Shown piece by piece: positions 50,742 to 59,860 of a DNA stretch of 64,000 nucleotides. The stretch lies in the NCBI RefSeq assembly GCF_018613605.1, contig NZ_JAGGPU010000002.1:186001-250000 (forward strand). The letters run 5' to 3'. The translations under genes were made by a program, and so were the position numbers. Below the pieces are notes generated by a model, which saw only the letters and a program-made list of their open reading frames with translations, had not been told where the DNA came from and made no database searches. The DNA is from Pedobacter sp. ISL-64. GTDB lineage: Bacteria; Bacteroidota; Bacteroidia; Sphingobacteriales; Sphingobacteriaceae. Within the stretch, counting starts at the first letter, position 1. Each line of letters opens with the position of its first letter.

Positions 50742-51530
50742 TCAGACTTTTCGCATCAGTTTACTTACGTGGCTTTCGTCAACAAGGCCAAATTCTTCCG
50801 CAATTTGTTTCAATCCAAATCTTCCGCTTTCTATTCGCTGTTGAATTAAATGCTGACGATAATTGTGGATATACTGGCGTAAGGTTATACCTGTATTTCT
50901 TTTAAAATAGGGCCCTATATAGTCTTCTGAAAGGTTAAAATGTGCCGCCATTACATTCGCTTTTAAATTTTTAGGCTGGTAAATGTATTTGTGCAGGTAA
51001 CAGAAGATGGCTTGGATGTCTTTCGAGCGTTGCGCGCTATTTTTGATTTCGGGCATATTGCGCTGCATGATATCGGAAAGTACTAAGATCTGCGTCCAGA
51101 TTAAAGCTTCATTTTGCAACATGTTTATATTGAGCGATAAGATAACTGCGATGATGTTTTCAACAATCAACTGATCGTTTGCCGTAAAGTTAAAACCTAG
51201 AAAATGTGTTTCACGGCTTTTGATCAGGTATTCCAGGTATTGCAAGCCTGTTGGGTTAACCTCTTTTTGATGAATGAATATATCGGTAAACTTGATATAA
51301 ATGAAATGTGTTTTTTCTTCAATTTCGAAACGATGATCATCATCCGGACCAATTAAGAAGAGATTTCCTTTTTCGTAAGCAATGGAGATTTCGTTAATGA
51401 TATGCTGGCCAGATCCATTTTTAATGTAAATCAGTTCATAATGGTTGTGCCGATGTAAAGGGTGCTGCCACTTGCTTACTTCAAATTCCGAAATAACAAT
51501 AGGTTGAAATTGGATATATCGCTTCATCAT
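50742..51530 (-). CDS. AraC family transcriptional regulator with N-terminal cupin
   Basis: About 262 residues. The N-terminal AraC-type cupin has 'WQHPLHRHNHYELIYIKNGSGQHII' (His pairs), 'YEKGNLFLIGPDDDHRFEI'. The C-terminal DNA-binding domain has 'ANVMAAHFNLSEDYIGPYFK' and 'QIAEEFGLVDESHVSKLMRK'. It is divergent from the PRISE-type reductase at 51624. An 8-bp palindrome (ATAGATTT/AAATCTAT, 51529-51548) overlaps the likely start, which I place at ATG 51530 rather than at 51551, and may be its own operator. Confidence 0.9.
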   Translation of the reverse strand: MMKRYIQFQPIVISEFEVSKWQHPLHRHNHYELIYIKNGSGQHIINEISIAYEKGNLFLIGPDDDHRFEIEEKTHFIYIKFTDIFIHQKEVNPTGLQYLEYLIKSRETHFLGFNFTANDQLIVENIIAVILSLNINMLQNEALIWTQILVLSDIMQRNMPEIKNSAQRSKDIQAIFCYLHKYIYQPKNLKANVMAAHFNLSEDYIGPYFKRNTGITLRQYIHNYRQHLIQQRIESGRFGLKQIAEEFGLVDESHVSKLMRKV

Positions 51531-51548
51531 AGATTTATACAAATCTAT
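51529..51548. promoter_or_regulatory. 8-bp palindrome at the AraC start, candidate operator
   Basis: ATAGATTT (51529-51536) and AAATCTAT (51541-51548) are perfect arms with a 4-nt spacer. It lies in the divergent gap between AraC 50742 and the reductase 51624. Confidence 0.4.
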
Positions 51549-51623
51549 CATACTATTTTACAAAAACATATCTGTGGTTTGTCAGGATCTTTACCGTATG
51601 TGAATTAATTTAAATTAAAAGAG

Positions 51624-52682
51624 ATGAATAACAGTAAAACAGCATTGGTTGTGGGTGCAAATGGGGTAATTGGCAGTAATTTAATCAGCCACTTAGAAAA
51701 TCTTGGCGATTGGGATATTATCGGTTTATCGCGTCGGGGTGGGCTGGGTAAAGATAAAACGAGGTACATTTCTGTAGACCTGCTGGACCCAGAGGACAGT
51801 AAGAAGCAATTGAGCCTCTTAACTAAAGTAACACATGTTTTTTATGTCGCATATCAGGATAAACCTACATGGGCGGAGTTGGTAGCACCTAATTTGGCGA
51901 TGCTTATAAATGTGGTTAATGCCATTGAAGGTATTGCAAAAGACTTACAGCACATCAGTTTAATGCAGGGCTATAAAGTATACGGAGCGCATTACGGTCC
52001 TTTTAAAACACCGGCAAAAGAAAGCGACGGTGGACATATGCCCCCAGAATTTAATGTAGATCAGCAACAGTTTCTTGAAGCACAGCAAAAGGGAAAAAAA
52101 TGGAGCTGGTCTGCACTCCGGCCATCTGTGGTTGCGGGTACGGCATTGGGTAATCCAATGAATTTGGTTTCTGTAATTGCAGTTTATGCATCCATATCGA
52201 AAGAACTGGGTTTGCCTTTGCGCTTTCCTGGCAAATTAGGAGCATATGATAAGCTTTTAGACATTACAGATGCTGGATTATTGGCAAAAGCAACGGTATG
52301 GGCGGCCACCAACCCAGCATGTGCCAATCAAGCTTTTAATATAACCAATGGTGATTTGGTCCGATGGAACGATCTTTGGCCTAAAATTGCAGCTTATTTT
52401 AAAATGGATACTGCCCCTCCACTTCAAATGTTTTTGCAAACCGTAATGGCCGATAAATCGACTTTGTGGACACAGCTGCAAGAAAAACATAACCTAGCCA
52501 AACACAGTTATGGAGAAGTATCTTCATGGGCCTTTGGCGACTTTGTTTTTTCTTGGGATTACGATTTCTTCTCAGACGGTACCAAAGCAAGACGATTGGG
52601 CTTCCATGAGTATATCGATACTGAAAAAATGTTTTTTGATCTGTTTGATGAACTTAAAAGTAAAAGGGTTATCCCAAATTAA
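51624..52682 (+). CDS. PRISE-type SDR (progesterone 5-beta-reductase/iridoid synthase-like)
   Basis: 352 residues, an extended atypical SDR. 'TALVVGANGVIGSNLISHL' is the NADP loop (GxxGxxG), 'WDIIGLSRRG' the adenine side, and 'HISLMQGYKVYGAHYGPFKTPAKE' is very characteristic of the PRISE enzymes (Lys in GYKxYG, GPFKTPAKE). 'FLEAQQKGKKWSWSALRPSVVAG' and 'FNITNGDLVRWNDLWPKIAAYF' follow. These enzymes reduce activated C=C bonds of enones using NADPH. The AraC regulator divergently encoded 73 bp away is the obvious controller. Substrate in bacteria unknown. Confidence 0.92.
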   Translation: MNNSKTALVVGANGVIGSNLISHLENLGDWDIIGLSRRGGLGKDKTRYISVDLLDPEDSKKQLSLLTKVTHVFYVAYQDKPTWAELVAPNLAMLINVVNAIEGIAKDLQHISLMQGYKVYGAHYGPFKTPAKESDGGHMPPEFNVDQQQFLEAQQKGKKWSWSALRPSVVAGTALGNPMNLVSVIAVYASISKELGLPLRFPGKLGAYDKLLDITDAGLLAKATVWAATNPACANQAFNITNGDLVRWNDLWPKIAAYFKMDTAPPLQMFLQTVMADKSTLWTQLQEKHNLAKHSYGEVSSWAFGDFVFSWDYDFFSDGTKARRLGFHEYIDTEKMFFDLFDELKSKRVIPN

Positions 52683-52709
52683 TTCCATAGTAATTAAATA
52701 TCTTTTTGC

Positions 52710-52955
52710 TTACAGGAATCGGATATGTTTTTTTTCTTTTCCATTTTTATAGCCTTTTCTAAAAAGATACATACTGATGGTAAATAATAGAATATCTAAT
52801 GCCATAAAACCAACAAACGGAAATAGCTTAGTCACGGTATCGGTAAATTCTTCCCAAGTGTTTAATATAACCAGTAGCTTTGTGCTATAAATTGTGGCTG
52901 CAAATAGGAGGAGTGCAAAGAAATAATAAAACATGGCTTTGGAGGAAATTTTCAT
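52710..52955 (-). CDS. Small two-helix membrane protein
   Basis: 81 residues: 'MFYYFFALLLFAATIYSTKLLVIL' and 'LFPFVGFMALDILLFTISMYLF' are two membrane segments, with a basic C-terminal tail (RKGYKNGKEKKHIRF). I recognise no family. The composition, Lys-rich ends and an ATG with no competing frame suggest a real gene. It is convergent with the reductase (27-bp gap). The following 52956-53214 gap holds only probable promoter sequence for the SulP gene. Confidence 0.7.
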   Translation of the reverse strand: MKISSKAMFYYFFALLLFAATIYSTKLLVILNTWEEFTDTVTKLFPFVGFMALDILLFTISMYLFRKGYKNGKEKKHIRFL

Positions 52956-53214
52956 TGTGATAAGTTTTAATTAAAACGAATGGTTTAGTTAATTCGCTAC
53001 AACCCAGGTAGAAAAGACGGTATATCGAATTCAAAAGGATTTTAAACGCCGATAGGTTCCAAATCGTGACTTAGGGTTATTATTGTGCTCGTTAAATTTG
53101 CCTTCATTTATAAATATTTATTTGCCCCACTGATGCTGAACTTATTCAGCGCCGATATTTATTATAGCACTAATGTTCCCATAATTTAGATATTTGCAAC
53201 TGCTAATAATTTAA

Positions 53215-54753
53215 ATGATGAAACCTTACCTGCAACTTTTCGATTTTTCTAAGAAAATAAATTATAAAACTGAAATTCTTGCAGGTTTAACGGTGGCCAT
53301 GACGATGATCCCCGAATCGTTATCATTTGCTATTCTTGCAGGTTTCCCTCCTTTAACAGGTTTATACGCCGCTTTCATTATGGGGTTGGTTACGGCTGTT
53401 TTAGGTGGCAGGCCAGGTTTGGTTTCTGGAGGGGCAGGTGCAACAGTAATCGTGCTCATTGCCTTAATGAAAACCCAGGGTATAGAATATGTTTTTGCGG
53501 CAGTGGCTTTAGCAGGTGTAATCCAGATAATAGTGGGGCTGTTTAAACTTGGAAAATTCGTCAGGCTGGTTCCGCAGCCCGTAATGTTTGGCTTTGTTAA
53601 CGGTTTGGCGGTTATTATTTTCATGTCGCAGCTGGAACAGTTCAAAACCCTTGTTAACGGCAGAATAGAATGGTTGAGCGGTACCCCTTTATATATCATG
53701 TTGGCTTTGGTATTACTCACCGTTGCAATAGTGATCATTCTCCCTAAAATAACCAAGGCCATTCCATCCTCGCTGGTGGCTATTATTGTGGTTTTTCTTA
53801 TCGTTTTATGTTTTGGAATTGATACCAAACTGGTTAAACATATTGCTTCAGTAAATGGAGGGTTCCCTCCGTTTCATATTCCGAAAGTGCCGTTGAATCT
53901 GGATATGCTGAAGATCATTTTTCCTTATTCGCTCATTATGGCAGGTGTGGGCTTAACGGAGGGCCTGCTTACCTTGAATCTGGTTGATGAAATTACAGAA
54001 ACCAAAGGCGATAGGAACAGAGAGAGTATTGCTCAAGGAATTGCGAATATTGCAAATGGTTTTTTTACAGGGATGGGTGGCTGCCCGATGATTGCCCAAA
54101 CACTGGTTAACCTTTCTGCAGGTGCCAGGGCAAGGTTATCGGGCATTATTGCTGCCTTAACTATATTGGTTATTATTTTGGCAGGCGCTCCGGTAATAGA
54201 TCGCGTACCCATGGCGGCTTTGGTTGGTGTAATGATGATGGTAGCCATTGGCACCTTTGAATGGATGAGCTTTAAAGTGATTAATAAAATGCCCTCGCAG
54301 GATATTATCATTGGGATTCTGGTGGCTGTAATTACAGTTTGGCTGCATAACCTGGCACTTGCGGTATTAATAGGTGTAATTATTTCAGCACTTGTTTTCG
54401 CTTGGGAAAGTTCTAAACGAATACGTGCCAGTAAACATATCGATGCCAGTGGTGTAAAAACCTACGAAATATTCGGCCCCTTGTTTTTTGGATCTATCGC
54501 CAATTTTAATGAGCTGTTTGATGTAGCTCATGATCCTCAGCATATCGTAATTGATTTTAAGCATAGCCGTGTTTTTGATATGTCGGGTATTGATGCCCTG
54601 AATAAACTAACCGGACGTTACCGTTCGGCTGATAAAAAGCTCCAGTTAAAGCACCTGAGTAACGACTGTAAACGCTTGCTGAAAAATGCAGATCAGATTA
54701 TAGCAGTAAACATTATAGAAGATCCTACTTATCGGGTGGCCACCGAAAAATAA
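53215..54753 (+). CDS. SulP family inorganic anion transporter with STAS domain
   Basis: 512 residues. About 10-12 hydrophobic segments between 20 and 400, with the SulP signature 'ILAGLTVAMTMIPESLSFAILAG', 'PPLTGLYAAFIMGLV', 'GLVSGGAGATVIVLIAL', and 'NIANGFFTGMGGCPMIAQT'. A C-terminal STAS domain (about 415-505) has 'IVIDFKHSRVFDMSGIDALNKL', its conserved phospho-acceptor-type Ser in DMSG. It imports sulfate, bicarbonate or a related anion, possibly coupled to sodium or protons. Short for the family, but both domains are complete. A single gene, with nothing co-directional close by. Confidence 0.94.
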   Translation: MMKPYLQLFDFSKKINYKTEILAGLTVAMTMIPESLSFAILAGFPPLTGLYAAFIMGLVTAVLGGRPGLVSGGAGATVIVLIALMKTQGIEYVFAAVALAGVIQIIVGLFKLGKFVRLVPQPVMFGFVNGLAVIIFMSQLEQFKTLVNGRIEWLSGTPLYIMLALVLLTVAIVIILPKITKAIPSSLVAIIVVFLIVLCFGIDTKLVKHIASVNGGFPPFHIPKVPLNLDMLKIIFPYSLIMAGVGLTEGLLTLNLVDEITETKGDRNRESIAQGIANIANGFFTGMGGCPMIAQTLVNLSAGARARLSGIIAALTILVIILAGAPVIDRVPMAALVGVMMMVAIGTFEWMSFKVINKMPSQDIIIGILVAVITVWLHNLALAVLIGVIISALVFAWESSKRIRASKHIDASGVKTYEIFGPLFFGSIANFNELFDVAHDPQHIVIDFKHSRVFDMSGIDALNKLTGRYRSADKKLQLKHLSNDCKRLLKNADQIIAVNIIEDPTYRVATEK

Positions 54754-54902
54754 TTGATTTTAACTTTTCTGTTTTATGATATAAAATACCACTATATCTA
54801 AGGTAATGTTATAATATATAATATGGTAAAGGATTATCCTCACGCCTAAACAATCATTGTCGGTTTAATCTTTACTTCTTGATCTATATTTTATGTTTTT
54901 AC

Positions 54903-54914
54903 TAAAACGTTTAA
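54903..54914. promoter_or_regulatory. LacI-type operator-like site (distal)
   Basis: TAAAACGTTTAA, a central-CG near-palindrome of the kind bound by LacI/GalR regulators, one mismatch from the perfect site at 55124. It lies about 390 bp before the SusC start in a very AT-rich gap (54754-55293) that otherwise holds only the leader ORF and promoter noted below. Confidence 0.4.
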
Positions 54915-55123
54915 GTACTTTAAGAAAATAGCAACATAAAATTGTTCGATTTATTGTTATTGCTGGCTAAAAATGTCCTTATAGACTGTTTTATAGGATG
55001 TTAATTTTTTAAGATATTCTGATAATATTTATTTTTTTACCTGTCTGACTGACAATTATTTTAATAGAATTAGATATTATTGTGCTTTTTTATAAAAATT
55101 TCATAAAAATGACAATATGTTAT

Positions 55124-55135
55124 TAAAACGTTTTA
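55124..55135. promoter_or_regulatory. LacI-type operator-like site (proximal)
   Basis: TAAAACGTTTTA is a perfect 12-bp palindrome with a central CG, and ends 8 bp before the -7 box at 55144. A repressor bound here would block the promoter. The LacI gene would have to be elsewhere. Confidence 0.5.
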
Positions 55136-55143
55136 GTATATTA

Positions 55144-55151
55144 TATATTTG
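55144..55151 (+). promoter_or_regulatory. -7 promoter box of the SusC/SusD operon
   Basis: TATATTTG fits TAnnTTTG exactly. No TTTG is visible at the usual -33 distance, so this promoter may depend on an activator or on relief from repression. The leader ORF begins 23 nt downstream. Confidence 0.5.
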
Positions 55152-55173
55152 AGTTAACCAAATACTAAATTTT

Positions 55174-55251
55174 ATGAGAATTCCTAACTATTACTACCGA
55201 AGTACCTGTCTTTTTAACCGAGGACATATCATGCCGTTTCCGAAAAAATAA
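55174..55251 (+). CDS. Possible 25-residue leader peptide upstream of susC-like gene
   Basis: ATG at 55174 opens a short frame, MRIPNYYYRSTCLFNRGHIM and five more residues, ending at TAA 55249-55251. It lies 42 bp before the SusC start and 23 nt after the -7 box, so it would be the first ORF on the transcript. The peptide is basic with three Tyr in a row and has no signal features. No hairpin or anti-terminator is obvious. It may be chance; translation is unproven. Confidence 0.35.
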   Translation: MRIPNYYYRSTCLFNRGHIMPFPKK

Positions 55252-55293
55252 GTTTTAGAAATCATTTTTTTACCAATTAAAGATCCATTAACT

Positions 55294-58200
55294 ATGCGAT
55301 ACTTATGGGCGTGCCTTGTTTTTTTTGCCGCGTTTACATTAAACGTTTTACCGACTTTTGCAACGGGTGAAAAACTTCATAAAGGCCTAACAATTAATTG
55401 CTTGATTCTTCAGGATACGACAAAAATCAAGATCGTAACACCGAAAGATTCATTACGAAAAGACAGTTTAGATCAGATCAAGCAGAAAACACTTTACGAT
55501 AAGTTATCTGGCGGTGTAAAAAAAGACACCAGAGATCTATCACTATTCCCTGCCATTTCATTACAACAAAACTTAAAGGGCAATTTTGCTGGTCTGTATA
55601 TTCAGGAACCATCTGGTGAGCCTGGGTCTATTCAGAACATGTTTATTAGAGGGGCTGCAATGCCATTATTATCTAAAAAGGATTTGTACGATGCTCAGCC
55701 TCTGGTGGTTCTCGACGGAATCCCGTTGGTACGGGAGCATCCTTTTGCTTTTGATATACAGCAATTCGATTTTAATAGAATCGGTCCTGCAACTAATTTA
55801 TTGGCCGGTATCGATCTGAATAATATTGCATCGGTAGAGGTACTTAAAGATTTAGGTTCTACTTCTGTTTACGGGCCAAGAGGTGTTAATGGAGTGATTG
55901 TTTTAACCTCAAAAACAGCTGTTGGTAAATATCGCTCCATATCTTTCAATTCCTATATAGGGATGGTGCAAAAGCCAACTGTAAATACCATCAATGGTAA
56001 ATATGAAAATGAGTTCAGACAGCGTTTTTATGATGTTTATACCACCAACGGAAGGTATTCTGATGATGAAGAGTATCCGGTATATTTAAGTGATTCGTTA
56101 AACAACGTATATAGTGGTAAATCAGACTGGACCGATTTATACTATAAAAATGCTTTAGTATATGGCATTAATTTCTCACTTGCCGGTGGTACCGACAGAG
56201 CCAACTTTAGGTTTGCATTGGGTAATACCAAAAGCGAGGGTGTAGCCGACGAAACCGGTATCGACCGTTATAGCGCCACTTTCAATATCAATATGAAGCC
56301 GACCAAGTGGTTGCTGTTCTCAACAATGATTAACGCCAACCGTTTAAACCGCGATAGAAATAGAACCTTGCGTGATAGGTTTGCACAGCTTAATTATTTC
56401 CCTGATTTGAGTGCACCACTTCCTCCTAATAAGGATTTCTATGCTTCTTATGTACAACAGTATACGAAAGGATTTGATGATAATAAAACAAACAGTATCC
56501 AAGGTTATGCCAAACTAGAAGGAACTTTTGGAAAATTTAAAGTGGTATCGTCTTTTAATGCCGATTACAGTGAGGGCTACAGAGATGTTTTCTATGCCAG
56601 AACGCTTTTGCAAGGGAACAGTTATGCATCCAATTATTATGGTTTTAGCCAAAGATTAATGATGGATAACAAAGTGACATACGATTTAAACCTTAATAAG
56701 GTTCACGATTTTCATTTTGCATTGGGGCAGTCCATGCAATGGGATATTTATAAATATAGTAACGCTTATGCTTATAAAGGCGTTAACGATTACATTAAAA
56801 TCAATTTGCTCGATTCGAAACCTAAAAATGATAATGGTTCGGATAATGGAAATTACTTAACTCCGGTTGCCTTCCCTAGAGAATTGACGTATCGGTTTCT
56901 TGATAAAACAGAAGATAATTTATTGTCTTTCTATGGAAAAGCCGATTATTCATTTAACGATAAATATTTTGTCTCAGCGATATTACGTTTAGATGGCTCT
57001 TCAAATGCACAGCCAACAAGCCGCTGGTTTTATTCGCCAACTATTTCCGGAGCGTGGAATATCAAAAACGAATTTTTGAAAGATAACACACTGGTTGATG
57101 ACTTAGTATTGCGTGCAAGCATTGGTAGAATGGGGCGTACATTTAGTTACGATAATTATGCGCAGGGGCCACAATATACGGCCTCGGTTGGCTATACCGG
57201 TAACTTAACGGTGCCTGGATATAATGCATTCGGTGTGTTAACCCGTTCTTACCAATTTGGTTGGGTAGGTTATGGTGTGCCATGGTCGTACTCTGATCAA
57301 CTTAATATTGGTGCTGATGCTGCGCTGTTAAAAAACCGTCTTCACCTTTCTGTTGATGTATATAGCAAAACCGATAAAAATCAATTAATTGGTATACCGG
57401 CTTATGCCGAATATGGTTACAAACAATCTATCGAAAGTGGTATGTCCGTTAATAATATGGGTATTGATGTAACCATTAGCGGTCAGGTAATCGCCAAAAG
57501 TAAATTCTCCTGGAATTCTGCCTTAAACTTTAATCACAACGCTAACGAACTGAAGGCATTGCCTAGAGGATTAGATCAGCTGGTTGTGGGTAACAGGTTT
57601 TTAAAAGTTGGCCAGCCAGTAGATCAATATTGGTTATTGGTTAATAACGGTATCTATACAGCAGATGCTGATGTGCCGGTGGTTAACGGACAGAAATTAA
57701 AATATAAAGGAATTACTTTAAAAGCTGGTGACCCACGTTGGCTAGATCAAAATGGTGATAATACCATTGATGATAATGATAAAGTATTAAAAGGACATTC
57801 TTTGCCAACCATTGCAGGTGGTTTTGATAACAACTTTAAATATGGCAATTGGAGTTTAGGTACAAGTTTTTACTTTAATTTAGGTAGAAAGCTAATCAAC
57901 CAGGAAATGGCTAGCCGTTTCGATTTTGTGAACCGCGAAGGTAATACTGATATCAATTCTGTTAAAGAAATCACCTTCTGGGAAAAACGTGGAGATTATT
58001 CAAAATACCCACTTTATAACCCTTGGAGTACCGTAATTCCATATCGCGCAGATCAGGATCTTTTCTTAGAGAATGCTTCATTCTTAAAACTAAGGCAAGT
58101 ATCATTAGGTTACGAACTGGGTAACTTGCTCAATAAAAGAAATATCAAAATCAGCAAATTCTTCATATACGGTTCTGTGAGTAATATTTTCACCATCACA

Positions 58201-58308
58201 CCTTACACTGGTCAAGATCCTGAGCTGGTTAGTTATGACGGTATTGATACCGGTTATGGCCAACCTATCCCAAGAACATATACCCTGGGTGTTAAAATGG
58301 ATCTATAA
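55294..58308 (+). CDS. SusC/RagA-family TonB-linked outer-membrane protein
   Basis: 1004 residues. Signal peptide (ACLVFFAAFTLNVLPTFA). Unlike most SusC proteins it has no carboxypeptidase-regulatory-like domain. After a polar stretch (about 35-75) it goes straight to the plug: 'FAGLYIQEPSGEPGSIQNMFIRG', 'PLVVLDGIPL', 'IASVEVLKDLGSTSVYGPRGVNGVIVLTSK'. The long barrel ends '...YTLGVKMDL'. It forms the substrate channel with the SusD lipoprotein encoded 2 bp downstream. First structural gene of the operon. Confidence 0.95.
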   Translation: MRYLWACLVFFAAFTLNVLPTFATGEKLHKGLTINCLILQDTTKIKIVTPKDSLRKDSLDQIKQKTLYDKLSGGVKKDTRDLSLFPAISLQQNLKGNFAGLYIQEPSGEPGSIQNMFIRGAAMPLLSKKDLYDAQPLVVLDGIPLVREHPFAFDIQQFDFNRIGPATNLLAGIDLNNIASVEVLKDLGSTSVYGPRGVNGVIVLTSKTAVGKYRSISFNSYIGMVQKPTVNTINGKYENEFRQRFYDVYTTNGRYSDDEEYPVYLSDSLNNVYSGKSDWTDLYYKNALVYGINFSLAGGTDRANFRFALGNTKSEGVADETGIDRYSATFNINMKPTKWLLFSTMINANRLNRDRNRTLRDRFAQLNYFPDLSAPLPPNKDFYASYVQQYTKGFDDNKTNSIQGYAKLEGTFGKFKVVSSFNADYSEGYRDVFYARTLLQGNSYASNYYGFSQRLMMDNKVTYDLNLNKVHDFHFALGQSMQWDIYKYSNAYAYKGVNDYIKINLLDSKPKNDNGSDNGNYLTPVAFPRELTYRFLDKTEDNLLSFYGKADYSFNDKYFVSAILRLDGSSNAQPTSRWFYSPTISGAWNIKNEFLKDNTLVDDLVLRASIGRMGRTFSYDNYAQGPQYTASVGYTGNLTVPGYNAFGVLTRSYQFGWVGYGVPWSYSDQLNIGADAALLKNRLHLSVDVYSKTDKNQLIGIPAYAEYGYKQSIESGMSVNNMGIDVTISGQVIAKSKFSWNSALNFNHNANELKALPRGLDQLVVGNRFLKVGQPVDQYWLLVNNGIYTADADVPVVNGQKLKYKGITLKAGDPRWLDQNGDNTIDDNDKVLKGHSLPTIAGGFDNNFKYGNWSLGTSFYFNLGRKLINQEMASRFDFVNREGNTDINSVKEITFWEKRGDYSKYPLYNPWSTVIPYRADQDLFLENASFLKLRQVSLGYELGNLLNKRNIKISKFFIYGSVSNIFTITPYTGQDPELVSYDGIDTGYGQPIPRTYTLGVKMDL

Positions 58309-58309
58309 G

Positions 58310-59860
58310 ATGAAAACAAGAACTAACAATATATCAAGCGAGATGAAAAATATATTATACATACTTCTGATTTCTGTGGTAGCCTTCTCCAGCTGTAATA
58401 AAGCTTTAGAAACAGATTCTACCAGAGTTGTAGGCGAAAAAAATGCCTGGAATACGGTAGAAGATGCCCGCTCGGGAATTTTGGGTGTTTATGCCTTAAC
58501 ACGTGCTGCTTTATCAGACAATAATGGGCACTGGATTTACGGTGATGTAAGAACAGGAGAATTTTTAAGCCCAAAAAGACAGGATTTAAAAGCGGTTATT
58601 GGCAATAATTTAAACGCCTCATATCCGGTACTCGAATCGTTATCTGATTGGACAAGGTTTTACGCCATTGTTAACGGTGCCAATGTTTTCTTAGAAAATA
58701 TTGCACATGTTAAAGAAACGGATAAACGTTACACGAGCAATAACATGACTGTTGATATTGCACAAGCCAGATTTTTAAGAGCTTTTGCCTATTTCTACAT
58801 GGTTAGAATCTGGGGTGATGTGCCCTTTATTACTTCATCGGATGAAGGTAAATTTACCGATAAACCACGTGAAAGCCAGGCAAGGGTTTTAGCATGGGTC
58901 GAACAGGAAATTTTAAAAGCGGCAGCTGATATGCCATTTATCTATAGTGGTGGTGATGTGCAGCAGCCAACTGATTATTACAATGAAACTTCGGGAAGAT
59001 GGGGAGGTGCTTTGGCCACAAAAGTGACTGCATACGCTGTATTAGCGCATTTAGCAGCCTGGAATAGCGATTACACCAACGTTGCTAAATATGCCAAATT
59101 TGTTGAAGATAATTATGGCAGAAGTGCCGGCGGTTTTACTTCAACTGGTGATTTATCAAATTCTAACGGATTCTTCTACAATAAAAATACCAGGCAGATA
59201 TTTGGTTTCAACTCCGATTATGGCCACGTAGATGGTTCATCAACAGGGCATATTGAAGAATTAACATTAGCTGAGCCAGTTATGACTAAATCAGTTCCGG
59301 ATATTTATCTGCCAAAAGATTCGATTCTGAAATATTTCAATATTGCTAAAGATCAAAGGTTTGCCGTTGATACTTTAGGACAGGCTAGATATGATGGAAG
59401 GTATTTTACAAACCTGAATGGTAAGTATCCCATTTTCAGTAAAATCAAAGTGATCCAGGGTGGTGGAACAGATCCAAACTTCAGATATTTTACCAGCGCT
59501 CTGATTTTTACACGCTTAGAAGATATTGTACTCTTACGTGCTGAAGCATTATCGGTACTAGGTGATCAAAACGGAGCACTAAATGAACTACTTGTTGTTC
59601 AGAGCAGAAGATTTGACGATCCTACAGCGTTAATTAATTCACTGAATACAAACGACGTCATAAAATTAATCTTCGAGGAGCGCCATCGCGAATTGTTGGG
59701 TGAAGGCTCAAGGTGGTACGATTTGATCCGCTACAATAAGATCAAACAAAATGATGCCAAATTTATGAACCTCATTAACTCTGGTGGCATTTATTGGCCG
59801 ATATCAAGGAGGCTTATTTCTCAAAATAGTTTATTAACCCAAAATGCTTACTGGCGCTAA
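58310..59860 (+). CDS. SusD/RagB-family lipoprotein
   Basis: About 516 residues. Lipoprotein signal (ILLISVVAFSSC) followed by a mostly helical SusD fold: 'SGILGVYALTRAALS', 'VNGANVFLENIAHV', 'QARFLRAFAYFYMVRIWGDVPFI', 'DIVLLRAEALSVLGDQNGALNEL' and 'IFEERHRELLGEGSRWYDLIRY', all standard. It is the cell-surface lid of the SusC channel at 55294. ATG 58310 lies 2 bp after the SusC stop; ATG 58343 (MKNILYILL) would give a more typical short signal. The next gene overlaps its stop by 1 bp (TAATG). Confidence 0.95.
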   Translation: MKTRTNNISSEMKNILYILLISVVAFSSCNKALETDSTRVVGEKNAWNTVEDARSGILGVYALTRAALSDNNGHWIYGDVRTGEFLSPKRQDLKAVIGNNLNASYPVLESLSDWTRFYAIVNGANVFLENIAHVKETDKRYTSNNMTVDIAQARFLRAFAYFYMVRIWGDVPFITSSDEGKFTDKPRESQARVLAWVEQEILKAAADMPFIYSGGDVQQPTDYYNETSGRWGGALATKVTAYAVLAHLAAWNSDYTNVAKYAKFVEDNYGRSAGGFTSTGDLSNSNGFFYNKNTRQIFGFNSDYGHVDGSSTGHIEELTLAEPVMTKSVPDIYLPKDSILKYFNIAKDQRFAVDTLGQARYDGRYFTNLNGKYPIFSKIKVIQGGGTDPNFRYFTSALIFTRLEDIVLLRAEALSVLGDQNGALNELLVVQSRRFDDPTALINSLNTNDVIKLIFEERHRELLGEGSRWYDLIRYNKIKQNDAKFMNLINSGGIYWPISRRLISQNSLLTQNAYWR

